In this document: positions 1 to 9,020 of the stretch, in pieces
How positions within the stretch are numbered: the first letter of the stretch is position 1
Layout: every line of letters begins with the position of its first letter
Assembly (NCBI GenBank): GCA_946478525.1
Contig: CAMLCH010000002.1
Location: forward strand, 104,325 to 168,324
Direction: 5' to 3'
Length of the DNA stretch: 64,000 nt
Source: Snodgrassella alvi_G
GTDB taxonomy: Bacteria > Pseudomonadota > Gammaproteobacteria > Burkholderiales > Neisseriaceae
The notes under the pieces: model-generated
Database searches by the model: none
Told to the model about the DNA's origin: nothing
The model's input: the letters and a program-made list of their open reading frames with translations, nothing else
Made by a program: the position numbers and the translations under genes

Positions 1-251
1 CTGGTGGTTTGGATGCATTGGTATTTACTGGTGGTATCGGTGAAAACTCAAATACTATGCGTGAAAAAGTAGTTAATTACTTGCACGTATTTGGTTTGTT
101 CCTTGATCCAGCTGCTAATCTGGATGCACGCTTTGGTAAAGCTGGAGTTATCAGCACTAAAGAAAGCAAGGGTTGTGTGATGGTAGTACCTACTAATGAA
201 GAGCTGATGATTGCTTTAGATACCGCTCATCTGACAGGTATGGAACTGTAA
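1..251 (+). CDS. ackA: acetate kinase, C-terminal end (partial)
   Basis: C-terminal part of acetate kinase, the cytoplasmic enzyme that interconverts acetyl phosphate plus ADP with acetate plus ATP. The gene runs in from the left edge; the frame is open from base 3, with about 82 codons visible. The acetate kinase signature FTGGIGENS is followed by the typical C-terminal segment ending in the PTNEELMIALDT stretch. A strong terminator follows about 60 bases after the stop, so the gene ends its transcription unit. A companion pta gene cannot be judged because it would lie outside the window. Confidence 0.95.
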   Translation, partial: GGLDALVFTGGIGENSNTMREKVVNYLHVFGLFLDPAANLDARFGKAGVISTKESKGCVMVVPTNEELMIALDTAHLTGMEL

Positions 252-310
252 TTTACCAGCAGATAAACTCTGGTAAAAATAAACTTTTTAGCTTTTCCAG
301 CTTTTAATTA

Positions 311-346
311 AAACTGACTTTATTTTCTGATAAAGTCAGTTTTTTT
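311..346 (+). terminator. intrinsic terminator after ackA
   Basis: Perfect 12-bp inverted repeat (311-322 with 331-342) with an 8-base loop, followed by a run of T. The A-rich left arm would also allow it to act on the minus strand, where hemG ends 130 bases away. Confidence 0.9.
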
Positions 347-479
347 ATATCGATTGGCAGTTTGAACTTTGCTGTATTGAATTGCTAAAATACTTCTTTC
401 ACTCAAGTAAGAAAATTTAGGCCGAGTAATGATGTTTTTAACTGAGTAAAATAGTCAATGAATAAGATTTCATGCCTGC

Positions 480-1025
480 TTACTTATCACCAATCGTTTG
501 CTGGATTTTCATTACCCGTTCTCCGAATTCACGTACTTTTTGCCAGTCTGTATACTCAATATGTGCTTTAAGATTGGTTTCACCTTTGTTGATTTTCATA
601 ACCAGTTTCATCATATATCGATCAATCAGATTATATTTGGCATAATGTAATTCACCGGCAAAAATACCGATTACATCAGGTTGCCAAGGAGATTTTTCGA
701 AAAATTTGCGCGTATAAGTATGGGTTTCAGGTGTGCTGCGATGCGGCTTATTAGCCAGTATGCTGACACTAAAAAAGGCGGTTCGGCTTTGATTGAGTAC
801 ATGCTGATTTTGTCTGAGCCAGACAGCCAGTTTTGCTGCATAGTGACCATAACGAATGGAGGCACCAATGATGATTTGATCATAATCACCGAGTATGAGG
901 GCGGGGGCTTCGTTCAGGTTAACTACGCTGACTAAAATACCGGCTGCTGTCCATTGCTTTTCCAGTATCTGTGCAATCTTATACGTATAGCCAAAACGGC
1001 TGCTGTAGATAAGCAGATATTTCAT
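480..1025 (-). CDS. hemG: menaquinone-dependent protoporphyrinogen IX dehydrogenase
   Basis: Flavodoxin-like enzyme that oxidises protoporphyrinogen IX to protoporphyrin IX, passing electrons to menaquinone or ubiquinone and so to the respiratory chain. The product is 181 aa, the size of E. coli HemG. It has the FMN-binding start YSSRFGYTYKIA, the HemG-type core IGASIRYGHY, the block ANKPHRSTPETHTYTRKF and the late YTDW motif, which separate it from ordinary flavodoxins. I chose the ATG at 1025; a TTG two codons upstream lacks a better ribosome site. It stands alone between ackA and the divergent proS. HemG is best known from gammaproteobacteria, so transfer is possible but is inference. Confidence 0.88.
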   Translation of the reverse strand: MKYLLIYSSRFGYTYKIAQILEKQWTAAGILVSVVNLNEAPALILGDYDQIIIGASIRYGHYAAKLAVWLRQNQHVLNQSRTAFFSVSILANKPHRSTPETHTYTRKFFEKSPWQPDVIGIFAGELHYAKYNLIDRYMMKLVMKINKGETNLKAHIEYTDWQKVREFGERVMKIQQTIGDK

Positions 1026-1182
1026 GGGCAAAACTTCGTGATTAGATATTATGAATCATACCACGCTTAATATGGTTAATGCTTAATATGACTGAATTGC
1101 TTAAGTTAAATATAAAGTAATCAATTCAGGCTTTTTTACTGGCCGGAGACTGGTACAATACTGGCTGTTTTGGGAGATATCT

Positions 1183-2901
1183 ATGAAAGCCAGTCAGTTT
1201 TATATTTCGACACTAAAAGAAGCTCCAGCAGAAGCGGAGCTAGCCAGTCATAAACTTATGCTGCGTACCGGAATGATCCGTCGCCTAGCGAGTGGATTAT
1301 ATACCTGGATGCCAATGGGCTTGCGTGTCTTACGCAAGGTTGAGCATATTGTTCGCGAAGAAATGAATCGTGCCGGTTCTATTGAATTACTGATGCCGGT
1401 GGTACAACCGGCTGAGTTATGGCAGGAAAGTGGACGCTGGTCTTTTTATGGTAAGGAATTGTTACGTATTACTGACCGCCATGAACGAGAGTTTTGTCTG
1501 GGTCCTACCTGTGAAGAAGTCATTACTGATATCGTACGCAGTGAAATCCGCAGCTATAAACAATTGCCGTTAAATTTTTATCATATTCAGACTAAATTTC
1601 GCGATGAAGTGCGCCCACGCTTTGGGGTAATGCGGGCACGAGAATTTGTGATGAAGGATGCTTATTCATTCCACACGACTTTTGAATCATTGCAACAATC
1701 GTATCAGGATATGTTTAATGCTTATTGTCGTATATTTGATCGGTTAGGACTGGATTATCGTCCAGTGGCAGCCGACACTGGTAGTATTGGTGGAACTGGT
1801 TCGCATGAGTTTCAGGTGTTAGCAGAAAGTGGCGAAGATGTCATTGCATACAGTGATGCATCAGATTATGCAGCCAATGTTGAATTAGCAACTACTTTAC
1901 CACTGAGCGGTCAGCGCCAAAGTGCTACTCAGTCTTTAACTAAATTACATACACCAAATGTCCGCAGTATTGAACAATTGGTTGAATACTTGCAAGTACC
2001 AACTGAACAGACCTTAAAATCTCTGGTTGTAGAAGGCGAAGAAGAAGGCACTGTTGTGCTTTTACTGGTGCGTGGTGACCATCATCTGAATGAAATCAAA
2101 GCTGAAAAATTGGCCGGAGTGAAATCGCCATTAGCGATGGCTTCAAACGAAGCTATAGAAGCGGCCTTTAATGGTGCTCATGGTGGATCTTTAGGTCCAG
2201 TGGGCTTTAATGGCAAGGTTTATGCTGATTTTGCTACCGCAACTGGAGCCGACTGGGTAATTGGTGCCAATGAAGACGATCATCATTTTCAAGGCTTTAA
2301 TTTTGGTCGTGATGCAGCAGAACCTGAATTTGTTGATTTACGTGATGTGATTGCTGGTGATCCCAGTCCTTGTGGTCAAGGTAATCTGAAACTGGCACGC
2401 GGTATCGAAGTAGGTCATGTATTTCAGCTACGAACAAAATATTCAGAAGCTTTGCAAGCTACAGTTTTGGATCAGAATGGTAAAAACGTAGTACTGGAAA
2501 TGGGCTGTTATGGTATCGGGATTACTCGCGTGGTAGCAGCAGCTATTGAACAAAATAATGATGAACGCGGTATTATTTGGACAGAGGCGATGGCACCGTT
2601 TACGGTCGTGATCGTGCCCATGAATTATAAAAAGTCGGCTGACGTAAAGGCTGCTGCTGATGACCTGTATCAGCAATTACAGCAGGCAGGGGTTGATGTA
2701 CTACTGGATGATCGCGATGAACGCTCTGGGGTGTTGCTGCATGATTCTGAATTGATTGGCATTCCACATCGGATTGTGATTGGTGATCGTGGTTTGAAAG
2801 CTGGTAAGGTTGAATATCAGGCAAGGAAAGACACTGAGGCTACCGAAATGGCTATTGATACGGTAGTGTCTTACATGTGCACGCTACTCAAACAAAAGTA
2901 A
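1183..2901 (+). CDS. proS: prolyl-tRNA synthetase
   Basis: Class II aminoacyl-tRNA synthetase charging tRNA-Pro. The length of 572 aa equals the long bacterial type with an inserted YbaK-like editing domain (about residues 220-400). The N-terminal catalytic core shows the motif 1 region near SGLYTWMPMG, motif 2 near FRDEVRPRFGVMRAREFVMKD, and motif 3 near GCYGIGITRV; the anticodon-binding domain is C-terminal. A GGGAGA ribosome site sits just before the ATG. It is monocistronic, with a terminator right after the stop. No frameshift or missing motif was seen. Confidence 0.97.
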   Translation: MKASQFYISTLKEAPAEAELASHKLMLRTGMIRRLASGLYTWMPMGLRVLRKVEHIVREEMNRAGSIELLMPVVQPAELWQESGRWSFYGKELLRITDRHEREFCLGPTCEEVITDIVRSEIRSYKQLPLNFYHIQTKFRDEVRPRFGVMRAREFVMKDAYSFHTTFESLQQSYQDMFNAYCRIFDRLGLDYRPVAADTGSIGGTGSHEFQVLAESGEDVIAYSDASDYAANVELATTLPLSGQRQSATQSLTKLHTPNVRSIEQLVEYLQVPTEQTLKSLVVEGEEEGTVVLLLVRGDHHLNEIKAEKLAGVKSPLAMASNEAIEAAFNGAHGGSLGPVGFNGKVYADFATATGADWVIGANEDDHHFQGFNFGRDAAEPEFVDLRDVIAGDPSPCGQGNLKLARGIEVGHVFQLRTKYSEALQATVLDQNGKNVVLEMGCYGIGITRVVAAAIEQNNDERGIIWTEAMAPFTVVIVPMNYKKSADVKAAADDLYQQLQQAGVDVLLDDRDERSGVLLHDSELIGIPHRIVIGDRGLKAGKVEYQARKDTEATEMAIDTVVSYMCTLLKQK

Positions 2902-2913
2902 TTTTTGTAGCCT

Positions 2914-2943
2914 AAAACCAGACTGTTTAAGTCTGGTTTTAAT
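2914..2943 (+). terminator. intrinsic terminator after proS
   Basis: Perfect 10-bp stem AAAACCAGAC / GTCTGGTTTT with a 7-base loop and T-rich 3' side, 13 bases after the proS stop. Confidence 0.85.
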
Positions 2944-3310
2944 TTTAATCAATCTATATGATGAATATTGAAATATTGGCTGCTAAAAACTCTCATCATT
3001 TTCGCTGTTGAAAGCTTCATTGATATTAATGATTATTGGTAAAATTTTTTCCAGATTGGAATCTTTTGTCAGGCTCGTTTAATGACCGGAATTAATGAAT
3101 TTCATCTTATTTGGGATATAAATAATTATTTCTTGCAACTGGCCAAAAGGTCTAAATTTAGACTTTTATTTAAACTAAAAATTTTAGATTCAAGCTTGCT
3201 GTTCTCATTTAATTTAACCGCAAAAAAGAGTTTTGATAATTGTTTTCTATGGAAATCTCAATTTACCATGCTTGTTAATTTTTTTTGGAAAATCATGTTT
3301 TGAGTAGTAT
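2944..3310. other. AT-rich intergenic region before the MBL gene
   Basis: No convincing gene. A possible 73-codon frame at 3082-3303 has no ribosome site and a composition typical of random AT-rich DNA. Composition shifts here towards higher AT, continuing through 4560, which marks the edge of a likely acquired segment. Confidence 0.5.
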
Positions 3311-4081
3311 ATGAAAATAAAATTATTAATTAATGATATTAGAGGCTTCAAATTAAGCCCCAATAAAGGTGTTAGTTTTTATATTGAAGATGATAATACA
3401 AAAATTCTAATGGATTGTGGATCTGAATGGAGTGAGAATTTAACTCTAAATAACATAACTTATATAGTTTTATCGCACGGTCATTATGATCATTCTGGTG
3501 GAATAAAACATGTAAATATAAATCAGGATCCATTAGAAAAAATAACGCTGATAGCGCATCCTGATGCATTAGAAAAAAGATATGCCATCAATCCACTAAA
3601 AACTCGATCGGATGGCAGGTTATCTTTGGAAAAGTTGAAAACAAAATTTAATATAAAGTTAACAACAGAAGCTATTTGGTTAACAAAAAAAATGGTATTT
3701 CTTGGTGATGTTGGTGGATGCAAATTACCCACAGGAATTATTAAAACTGATAATAAAATAAGGTTAGACTATATTAATGATGATTCTAGTTTAGTTTATT
3801 GTTCAGAAAAGGGATTAGTCATTATTACTGGATGCAATCATGCTGGTTTGAAGAAACATATAAATAAAGCTATCAGAATAACTGAGGATAAAAGAGTTTA
3901 TGCAATAGTTGGTGGATTACATTTTAATGGGCTTTCTGTATTAAAATTACCATTCGTGCTTAGAATTTTAAAAAAAACAAATACGACTAATTTTTATACA
4001 TGTCATTGTACAGGTAAAATTGCAGAAAAAATATTAAATTCAAAAAAAATGTCTACTGGTGATATATTAGAGTTTATATAA
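3311..4081 (+). CDS. MBL-fold metallohydrolase, dihydropteroate-synthase-like subgroup
   Basis: Metallo-beta-lactamase fold protein of 256 aa. The zinc-binding signature SHGHYDHSGG is at about residues 56-65, followed by GCNHAGL (about 175) and GGLHF (about 197) and a C-terminal CHCTG motif. This set resembles the MBL subgroup annotated as 7,8-dihydropterin-6-yl-methyl-aminobenzene phosphate synthase-like; the true substrate is unknown. The ribosome site before the ATG is weak. Codon use is much more AT-rich (AAA, ATA, TTA) than in neighbouring proS or nadE, and it is flanked by disturbed non-coding DNA, suggesting horizontal acquisition. Confidence 0.8.
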   Translation: MKIKLLINDIRGFKLSPNKGVSFYIEDDNTKILMDCGSEWSENLTLNNITYIVLSHGHYDHSGGIKHVNINQDPLEKITLIAHPDALEKRYAINPLKTRSDGRLSLEKLKTKFNIKLTTEAIWLTKKMVFLGDVGGCKLPTGIIKTDNKIRLDYINDDSSLVYCSEKGLVIITGCNHAGLKKHINKAIRITEDKRVYAIVGGLHFNGLSVLKLPFVLRILKKTNTTNFYTCHCTGKIAEKILNSKKMSTGDILEFI

Positions 4082-4084
4082 TCT

Positions 4085-4525
4085 ATATTTTTTGTCTTAA
4101 TGATAGTGCTGTTATGTTAAAAAATTTAAATATGTGATGGCTTGTTTGTCGACCAATCACTTTACGTCCAAACAAATATAACCATCCTTTACCAGTTTAG
4201 TTTAATATAAGTGAGATCCATCACACAGACAATTATCATAGAAGAGACATCTGCCCACTTTTTTGGCGAAGATCGCTTAACACTAGGATATTGGTGTAAA
4301 AGTGAGGTCATAGAAAATGACGGCATGATGTATTACTCTCTCAAGAGAATAAATAAGCAAGAAATGGTACAAAGAGTATACTAACCATATTTGCAAAATT
4401 GAATATGAAAATTTTTTTATTCTAAAAGACTTATAAAATTAGGTTATTCAATTGTAGTTTCCAATGGACAGATTTATAGGTTGGCTGAATTAATATTTAA
4501 ACATTTTTTAATCCAAATGGATAGA
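4085..4525. other. disturbed AT-rich region with a possible small ORF
   Basis: A frame with GTG start at 4211 and stop at 4384 (57 aa, containing IIIEETSAHFFGEDRL and later MMYYSLKRINKQEMVQRVY) is open but unrecognised. Just downstream (about 4385-4515) two adjacent frames give protein-like stretches (YENFFILKDL, then LIKLGYSIVVSNGQIYRLAE) that would join by a frameshift. This looks like a decayed coding segment of unknown family, probably acquired together with the MBL gene. Confidence 0.3.
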
Positions 4526-4556
4526 CAAAAAAACCAGATTGAAAAATCTGGTTTTA
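4524..4556 (-). terminator. intrinsic terminator after nadE
   Basis: Stem 4531-4540 / 4545-4554 (AAACCAGATT / AATCTGGTTT). Read on the minus strand it ends in a run of at least seven T, directly downstream of the nadE stop. Confidence 0.85.
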
Positions 4557-4559
4557 AAT

Positions 4560-5351
4560 TTAATTAAATAATTGGCTAGGAATTTTGCAAACCGGAATGG
4601 GATTGATTTTGTGTTGCATAGCGCGGTGATAGCGATCATAGATGGCAAATACTTCGCGTTGTCTTCCGCTGAAATCAGCAATGGTGTGATTATCGTAAAC
4701 ACTCATTGCCCATTCTAATTCAGGATAGCTAGCACCTATTTGATCTTCATCGGTTTTATCAGCTTCCCAGAGACCATCAGTAGGCGGAGCCTGAATGATG
4801 GTTTGACTAACATTCAGTTCTTTGGCTAAGGTATAGACCTGACTTTTCAGTAAATCAGCGATTGGACTAATGTCTACACCACCGTCACCATATTTGGTGA
4901 AAAAACCCACTCCAAAGTCCTCAACTTTATTACCAGTACCAGCTACCAGCATATCGCGTACCTGAGCATAGTAGTATATAGTAACCATGCGCAACCGACT
5001 ACGTGCATTGGCAAAAGCCAGTTTGGTTTTTTCTGCAGTTTTATCACCGATATCGACTGAGCTAGCAAAAGAATCGAAGGTGTGGGTCAGGTCAATACGA
5101 TGTCCCTCTACATTAGCATAGGTGTTAGTCAGAATGCTGATGTGTTCTTGGGCTCGTGCAATCTGGTCAGCTTTTTGATGGATAGGCATTTCCAGTAAGA
5201 TTGTCGGTAATCCAGTTCTGGCAGCTAGTGTTGACACTACCGCTGAATCAATGCCCCCAGACACCCCCACAACAAACCCTTTGCTGTTAGCCTGACTGGC
5301 GTAATCGCGTAACCAGTTAACTATATACTCAATAATGACTGGGGACTGCAT
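4560..5351 (-). CDS. nadE: NH3-dependent NAD+ synthetase
   Basis: Ammonia-dependent NAD synthetase, final step of NAD biosynthesis: deamido-NAD plus ATP and NH3 to NAD. It has the PP-loop GVSGGIDSAV near residue 29, the ATP/NaAD-binding region ending in GTGNKVEDFGVGFFTKYGDGG, and the conserved PPTDGLWEADKTDEDQIG segment. There is no glutaminase domain. The start at 5351 is preferred because AAGGAA lies 6 bases before it, giving 263 aa; an in-frame upstream codon at 5405 would add 18 unconserved residues. Monocistronic, with its own terminator. Confidence 0.93.
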   Translation of the reverse strand: MQSPVIIEYIVNWLRDYASQANSKGFVVGVSGGIDSAVVSTLAARTGLPTILLEMPIHQKADQIARAQEHISILTNTYANVEGHRIDLTHTFDSFASSVDIGDKTAEKTKLAFANARSRLRMVTIYYYAQVRDMLVAGTGNKVEDFGVGFFTKYGDGGVDISPIADLLKSQVYTLAKELNVSQTIIQAPPTDGLWEADKTDEDQIGASYPELEWAMSVYDNHTIADFSGRQREVFAIYDRYHRAMQHKINPIPVCKIPSQLFN

Positions 5352-5537
5352 GATTTTTTCCTTGGCATGTTGATCTGAGCAATCAAATATACTGATTAAT
5401 TTCATGCTTGCAAAGTACTGTTGGCTTATTAACCGCTAATTTTTTGATAAATATCCGCGATTAAGTTTATGGGCAGTGTGCCTGAGATCAGTTAAAATAG
5501 CTTAGAATGACTAACGCTGTGGTGATAAAGAATCTGT

Positions 5538-5897
5538 ATGCAAGACAAAATACCCGAGGAAATTCGCCTGAATCGGAACAAAGATGTTTTAATATTGGCT
5601 TATGCTGATAAAATATATGAGCTAACGGCGGAGTATTTGCGCGTTTTATCGCCCAGTGCCGAAGTTCGAGGTCATGGAGCAGGTCAGAGTAAACTGCAAA
5701 CTGGTAAGCGTTATGTGACGATTACAACGCTGGCAGCAGTAGGCAATTATGCGCTGAAAATTGAGTTTTCTGACGGACATGATACAGGACTTTATGATTG
5801 GGATTATTTATACCAGTTGTCAGTACAGCAGCAACAAAACTGGGCAGAGTATATGCAACAGTTGCAATTGGCTGGAGCCAGTCGCGAGCCATGTTAG
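5538..5897 (+). CDS. DUF971 family protein
   Basis: A 119-aa protein of the DUF971 family (gamma-butyrobetaine hydroxylase N-terminal-like fold). The family pattern is visible: IRLNRNKDVLILAY at the N-terminus, YLRVLSPSAEVRGHG, then the central VGNYALKIEFSDGHDTGLYDW block, ending in WAEY. The fold is thought to bind a metal in relatives, but its bacterial role is unclear. It lies 71 bases upstream of ubiE in the same direction, an arrangement common in Neisseriaceae, so co-transcription and a link to quinone metabolism are plausible but inferred. Confidence 0.85.
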   Translation: MQDKIPEEIRLNRNKDVLILAYADKIYELTAEYLRVLSPSAEVRGHGAGQSKLQTGKRYVTITTLAAVGNYALKIEFSDGHDTGLYDWDYLYQLSVQQQQNWAEYMQQLQLAGASREPC

Positions 5898-5968
5898 TAC
5901 AATTATTGTCTCTACGATTAGTACGGACAATGAAATAAATTAAACAGATTTTGACCTGAAAGTATCGT

Positions 5969-6706
5969 ATGAGCGATCACAAAACCCATTTTGGCTATCA
6001 GACTATCAATGAGGATGAGAAAGCTGGGCGTGTAGCCAGTGTATTTCATTCGGTAGCAAAGAATTATGATGTGATGAACGATGTGATGTCTTTTGGCATG
6101 CACCGTTTATGGAAACATTTCACGATCACTACGGCCGTCTTGCATAAAGGTGATAAGGTTTTGGATATAGCTGGTGGTTCTGGTGATTTAGCTAAAGGCT
6201 GGGCTAAGCGAGTTGGTAAAACCGGCGAAGTGTGGTTAACCGATATTAATTCTTCAATGCTGACTGTTGGTCGGGATCGTTTGCTTAATGATGGTATGGC
6301 TTTGCCGGTGGCATTGTGTGATGCAGAAAAGCTTCCTTTTCCAGATAATTATTTTAATCTGGTTTCGGTATCTTTTGGTTTGCGCAATATGACTCATAAA
6401 GATGTAGCACTGGCTGAAATGTATCGGGTATTAAAGCCCGGAGGTACGTTACTGGTACTGGAATTTTCCCAAGTGTTCAAGCCACTAAAACCCTTCTATG
6501 ATTTATATTCTTTCAAGATGTTGCCCTTAATGGGTAAAATCATTGCTAAAGATGCCGATAGTTACCAGTACCTAGCTGAATCCATTCGTATGCACCCGGA
6601 TCAGGAAACTTTGCGTCAAATAATGCTAACTGCGGGCTTTGACCGTGTCAGCTATCACAATTTAACCGCCGGAGTGGTTGCTTTGCATAAAGGCGTCAAG
6701 TTTTAA
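5969..6706 (+). CDS. ubiE: ubiquinone/menaquinone C-methyltransferase
   Basis: SAM-dependent methyltransferase for the C-methylation step of ubiquinone and/or menaquinone biosynthesis; cytoplasmic or membrane-associated. It is 245 aa with the N-terminal FGYQTINEDEKAGRVASVF, the YDVMNDVMSFGMHRLWK signature, the SAM-binding motif VLDIAGGSGDL (about residues 69-79) and the SVSFGLRNMTHKD segment, all diagnostic of UbiE. The start ATG at 5969 agrees with the family. A terminator hairpin follows the stop. Quinone supply links it functionally to the nitrate reductase and HemG encoded in this window. Confidence 0.96.
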   Translation: MSDHKTHFGYQTINEDEKAGRVASVFHSVAKNYDVMNDVMSFGMHRLWKHFTITTAVLHKGDKVLDIAGGSGDLAKGWAKRVGKTGEVWLTDINSSMLTVGRDRLLNDGMALPVALCDAEKLPFPDNYFNLVSVSFGLRNMTHKDVALAEMYRVLKPGGTLLVLEFSQVFKPLKPFYDLYSFKMLPLMGKIIAKDADSYQYLAESIRMHPDQETLRQIMLTAGFDRVSYHNLTAGVVALHKGVKF

Positions 6707-6727
6707 GCCGTATTTAATTTATTGATC

Positions 6728-6750
6728 AGGCTACCCTTGGGTAGCCTAAA
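6728..6750 (+). terminator. hairpin after ubiE
   Basis: Perfect 9-bp stem AGGCTACCC / GGGTAGCCT with a 2-base loop, 20 bases after the ubiE stop. The following T-tract is weak (AAATACTTTC). Confidence 0.65.
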
Positions 6751-6959
6751 TACTTTCTAAGCAGATACGACGTTTTTATTACAATCAGTTGGTAGCGTAT
6801 TTCATAGGGAGTATTCGTGGTTACAGGAAAATGTTGTGCATTGTGTATTACTTTTTGCTGAAATTCTTCTTTGGGTATAAATCAGTTTTACCAAGCTTAA
6901 ATCTGATATTTCGGCAATTCACCAGTCTAGATGCTGAAAAAGTAGAATACCAGTAATTG

Positions 6960-7395
6960 TTTAATGCTATCTTTGTTAATGTTGGACAGATGTTGGAGTT
7001 ATCTATGGAGTATATTAGCAACCTTCATATTAATGGCTGGTATTAAGCCTGCCAGATATTTACCATTGAAACGGTCTCTGCCTCTCTTGGTTGTGATTTT
7101 ACTTTTAAGATCAGATAAATGTAGTGGTCTTCTTATTTTATTAAGGATTATGGCAAATCTTTAACTACTTCACGTGGTTTAATGGCTCATAATACTGCAA
7201 TAATTCTGGAAATAGTTAACAGATTACCTATTTTCGAGGTGAGATAGAGGTCGTTAGCCGTGGCTAGCAGTTTGAAAACTTTTTAAAAACTTGTAAGCCA
7301 GATTATTTTGTATTAAATGGACAATTTTTTGCTGCTGATAATCATATTCTGGCTTTGGGTAGTGATATAGTTAAAAATATCGATGTTTCTATATG
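6960..7395 (+). pseudogene. decayed gene, family unknown
   Basis: No intact gene lies between ubiE and pepD (about 820 bases). Several protein-like stretches in one direction are broken by stops and frame changes: MEYISNLHINGWY near 7004, SSYFIKDYGKSLTTSRGLMAHNTAIILEIVNRLPIFE around 7130-7240, and after a TAG a 40-codon open run with CKPDYFVLNGQFFAADNHI to 7397. The pattern suggests a small protein gene inactivated by several mutations. I cannot name the family. A terminator-like hairpin follows. Confidence 0.4.
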
Positions 7396-7472
7396 ATAGA
7401 TGTAACCGAAATTCTTAGAGAAAATACGATTGATGAAATCGGGAATGGTCAGGTTGCGGATATTAAAGAGTG

Positions 7473-7499
7473 AGCTACTGATCAACTGGTAGCTTTTTG
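7473..7499 (+). terminator. terminator-like hairpin upstream of pepD
   Basis: Stem AGCTAC (7473-7478) / GTAGCT (7489-7494) followed by TTTTT. It probably ended the transcript of the decayed gene and insulates pepD. Confidence 0.6.
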
Positions 7500-7528
7500 T
7501 ACACATAACAATTAAATTGAGTTTAAAC

Positions 7529-8977
7529 ATGAGTGAATTACAACAATTACAACCACAGTCAGTATGGGATTGGTTTTCCCGTCTGTGCGCGATTCCCCAT
7601 CCATCTTTTCATGAACAGGCTATTCGGGAAATGTTAGTTGAAGCTGCACAACAACGTGGCTTAAGCACTGAAGTAGACGCTAAAGGAAATTTGCGTATAA
7701 CTAAACCGGCTACTGCTGGGATGGAAAGTTGCGTACCTGTTGCCTTACAGGCGCATATGGATATGGTGGCACAAAAGGGTGAATCGTCTAACCATGATTT
7801 TTTACGTGACCCGATCAAAACTCGTATAGAAGATGGTTGGATGTGTGCAGATGATACAACACTGGGTGCGGATAATGGCATTGGACTGGCTATTGGTTTG
7901 GCAGTTATGTTCAGTGATGATATTGCTCATCCAGAACTATCACTGATAGTAACTGTGGAAGAAGAGACTAGTATGGGTGGCGCTGAAGCACTTGATCCAC
8001 AATGGTTGCAAATGCCTTATCTGATTAATCTGGATACGGAAGAGGCAGGTGAGATTTTTATTGGCTGTGCTGGGGGTCGTGATGCCAGTTTCACTTTGCC
8101 TTTAGAATGGCAAGCAGTGAAGGGTCAGGCATGTATGATTCGGCTTTCTGGTTTGCGTGGCGGCCATTCCGGTGTAGATATTGACAAAAACCATGCAAAT
8201 GCAAATGTGTTACTGGCTCGAGTTCTGAGTAGTTTATATGCACGCAAGCCTTACTCTTTATGCTCATTTCAGGGTGGAGAATTGCGTAATGTGATTACGC
8301 GAGCAGCTGAGGCAATCATTGTGATGGATGAAGAAATTGCCCGTGCTGCGGTAACGGAAATTGCGGCTGTAATAGCAGCAGAATGGGCTGAAGAACATCA
8401 ATTGCAGATTGAAGTGTTGCCGGTTGATTCAGTTTCACTACAAGCTACTTCTGCACAGCAAACGCAACAAGCTTTGGATTTACTGTTGTCTGTTCCAAAT
8501 GGTGTATTACGTATGAGTGATGCATTTGCTGGGATTGTAGAAACTTCATCTAATATAGGCGTTGTCCATACTGATGCCGATGGTATGCTTATTCATTGTC
8601 TGATGCGTTCATTGAAAGAAACACCAAAAGATGAACTGAGTTTGCGACTGAGTGCTCTGGCAAGACTGTCCGGAGCCAATTTATCCTTAACAGCAGATTA
8701 CCCAAGTTGGACGCCGAATCCTGATTCATCCCTTTTGCGGTTGACCAGTGAAGTGTTCAGTCAACATTATGGTAAACAACCACCTTTGCAAATTATTCAT
8801 GCTGGTCTGGAATGTGGTATTCTGAGCGGGAAAGCGCCACAATTAGAAATGGTCTCATTTGGTCCTACTATCCGTGCGGCGCATTCACCTAAGGAACGAG
8901 TGGAAGTGGCTACCGTAGCAGAAAGCTGGGCAATTTTAGTGGATTTATTAAGTAAAATTCCGCAACAAATTCATTAA
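7529..8977 (+). CDS. pepD: cytosol nonspecific dipeptidase (aminoacyl-histidine dipeptidase)
   Basis: M20-family metallopeptidase that hydrolyses dipeptides, including Xaa-His, in the cytoplasm. The 482-aa length is close to the 485 aa of E. coli PepD. Visible metal-site motifs are QAHMDMV, DDTTLGADNGIGLAIGLAV, EEETSMGGAEAL, the LDTEEAGE segment, and the late HAGLECGIL. The dimerisation/lid domain is inserted around residues 190-390. The ATG at 7529 is preferred over an in-frame TTG at 7517. Monocistronic, with a terminator right after the stop. Confidence 0.95.
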   Translation: MSELQQLQPQSVWDWFSRLCAIPHPSFHEQAIREMLVEAAQQRGLSTEVDAKGNLRITKPATAGMESCVPVALQAHMDMVAQKGESSNHDFLRDPIKTRIEDGWMCADDTTLGADNGIGLAIGLAVMFSDDIAHPELSLIVTVEEETSMGGAEALDPQWLQMPYLINLDTEEAGEIFIGCAGGRDASFTLPLEWQAVKGQACMIRLSGLRGGHSGVDIDKNHANANVLLARVLSSLYARKPYSLCSFQGGELRNVITRAAEAIIVMDEEIARAAVTEIAAVIAAEWAEEHQLQIEVLPVDSVSLQATSAQQTQQALDLLLSVPNGVLRMSDAFAGIVETSSNIGVVHTDADGMLIHCLMRSLKETPKDELSLRLSALARLSGANLSLTADYPSWTPNPDSSLLRLTSEVFSQHYGKQPPLQIIHAGLECGILSGKAPQLEMVSFGPTIRAAHSPKERVEVATVAESWAILVDLLSKIPQQIH

Positions 8978-8993
8978 TAAACTATTTTTTTCG

Positions 8994-9020
8994 AGGCATG
9001 GTTTCAGCCATGCCTTTTTA
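8994..9020 (+). terminator. intrinsic terminator after pepD
   Basis: Stem AGGCATGG / CCATGCCT (8994-9001, 9008-9015), 6-base loop, then TTTTTA. Confidence 0.88.

Noticed and set aside
3082..3303. 73-codon plus-strand frame before the MBL gene
   Set aside because: No ribosome site, composition of random AT-rich DNA, no recognisable motif.
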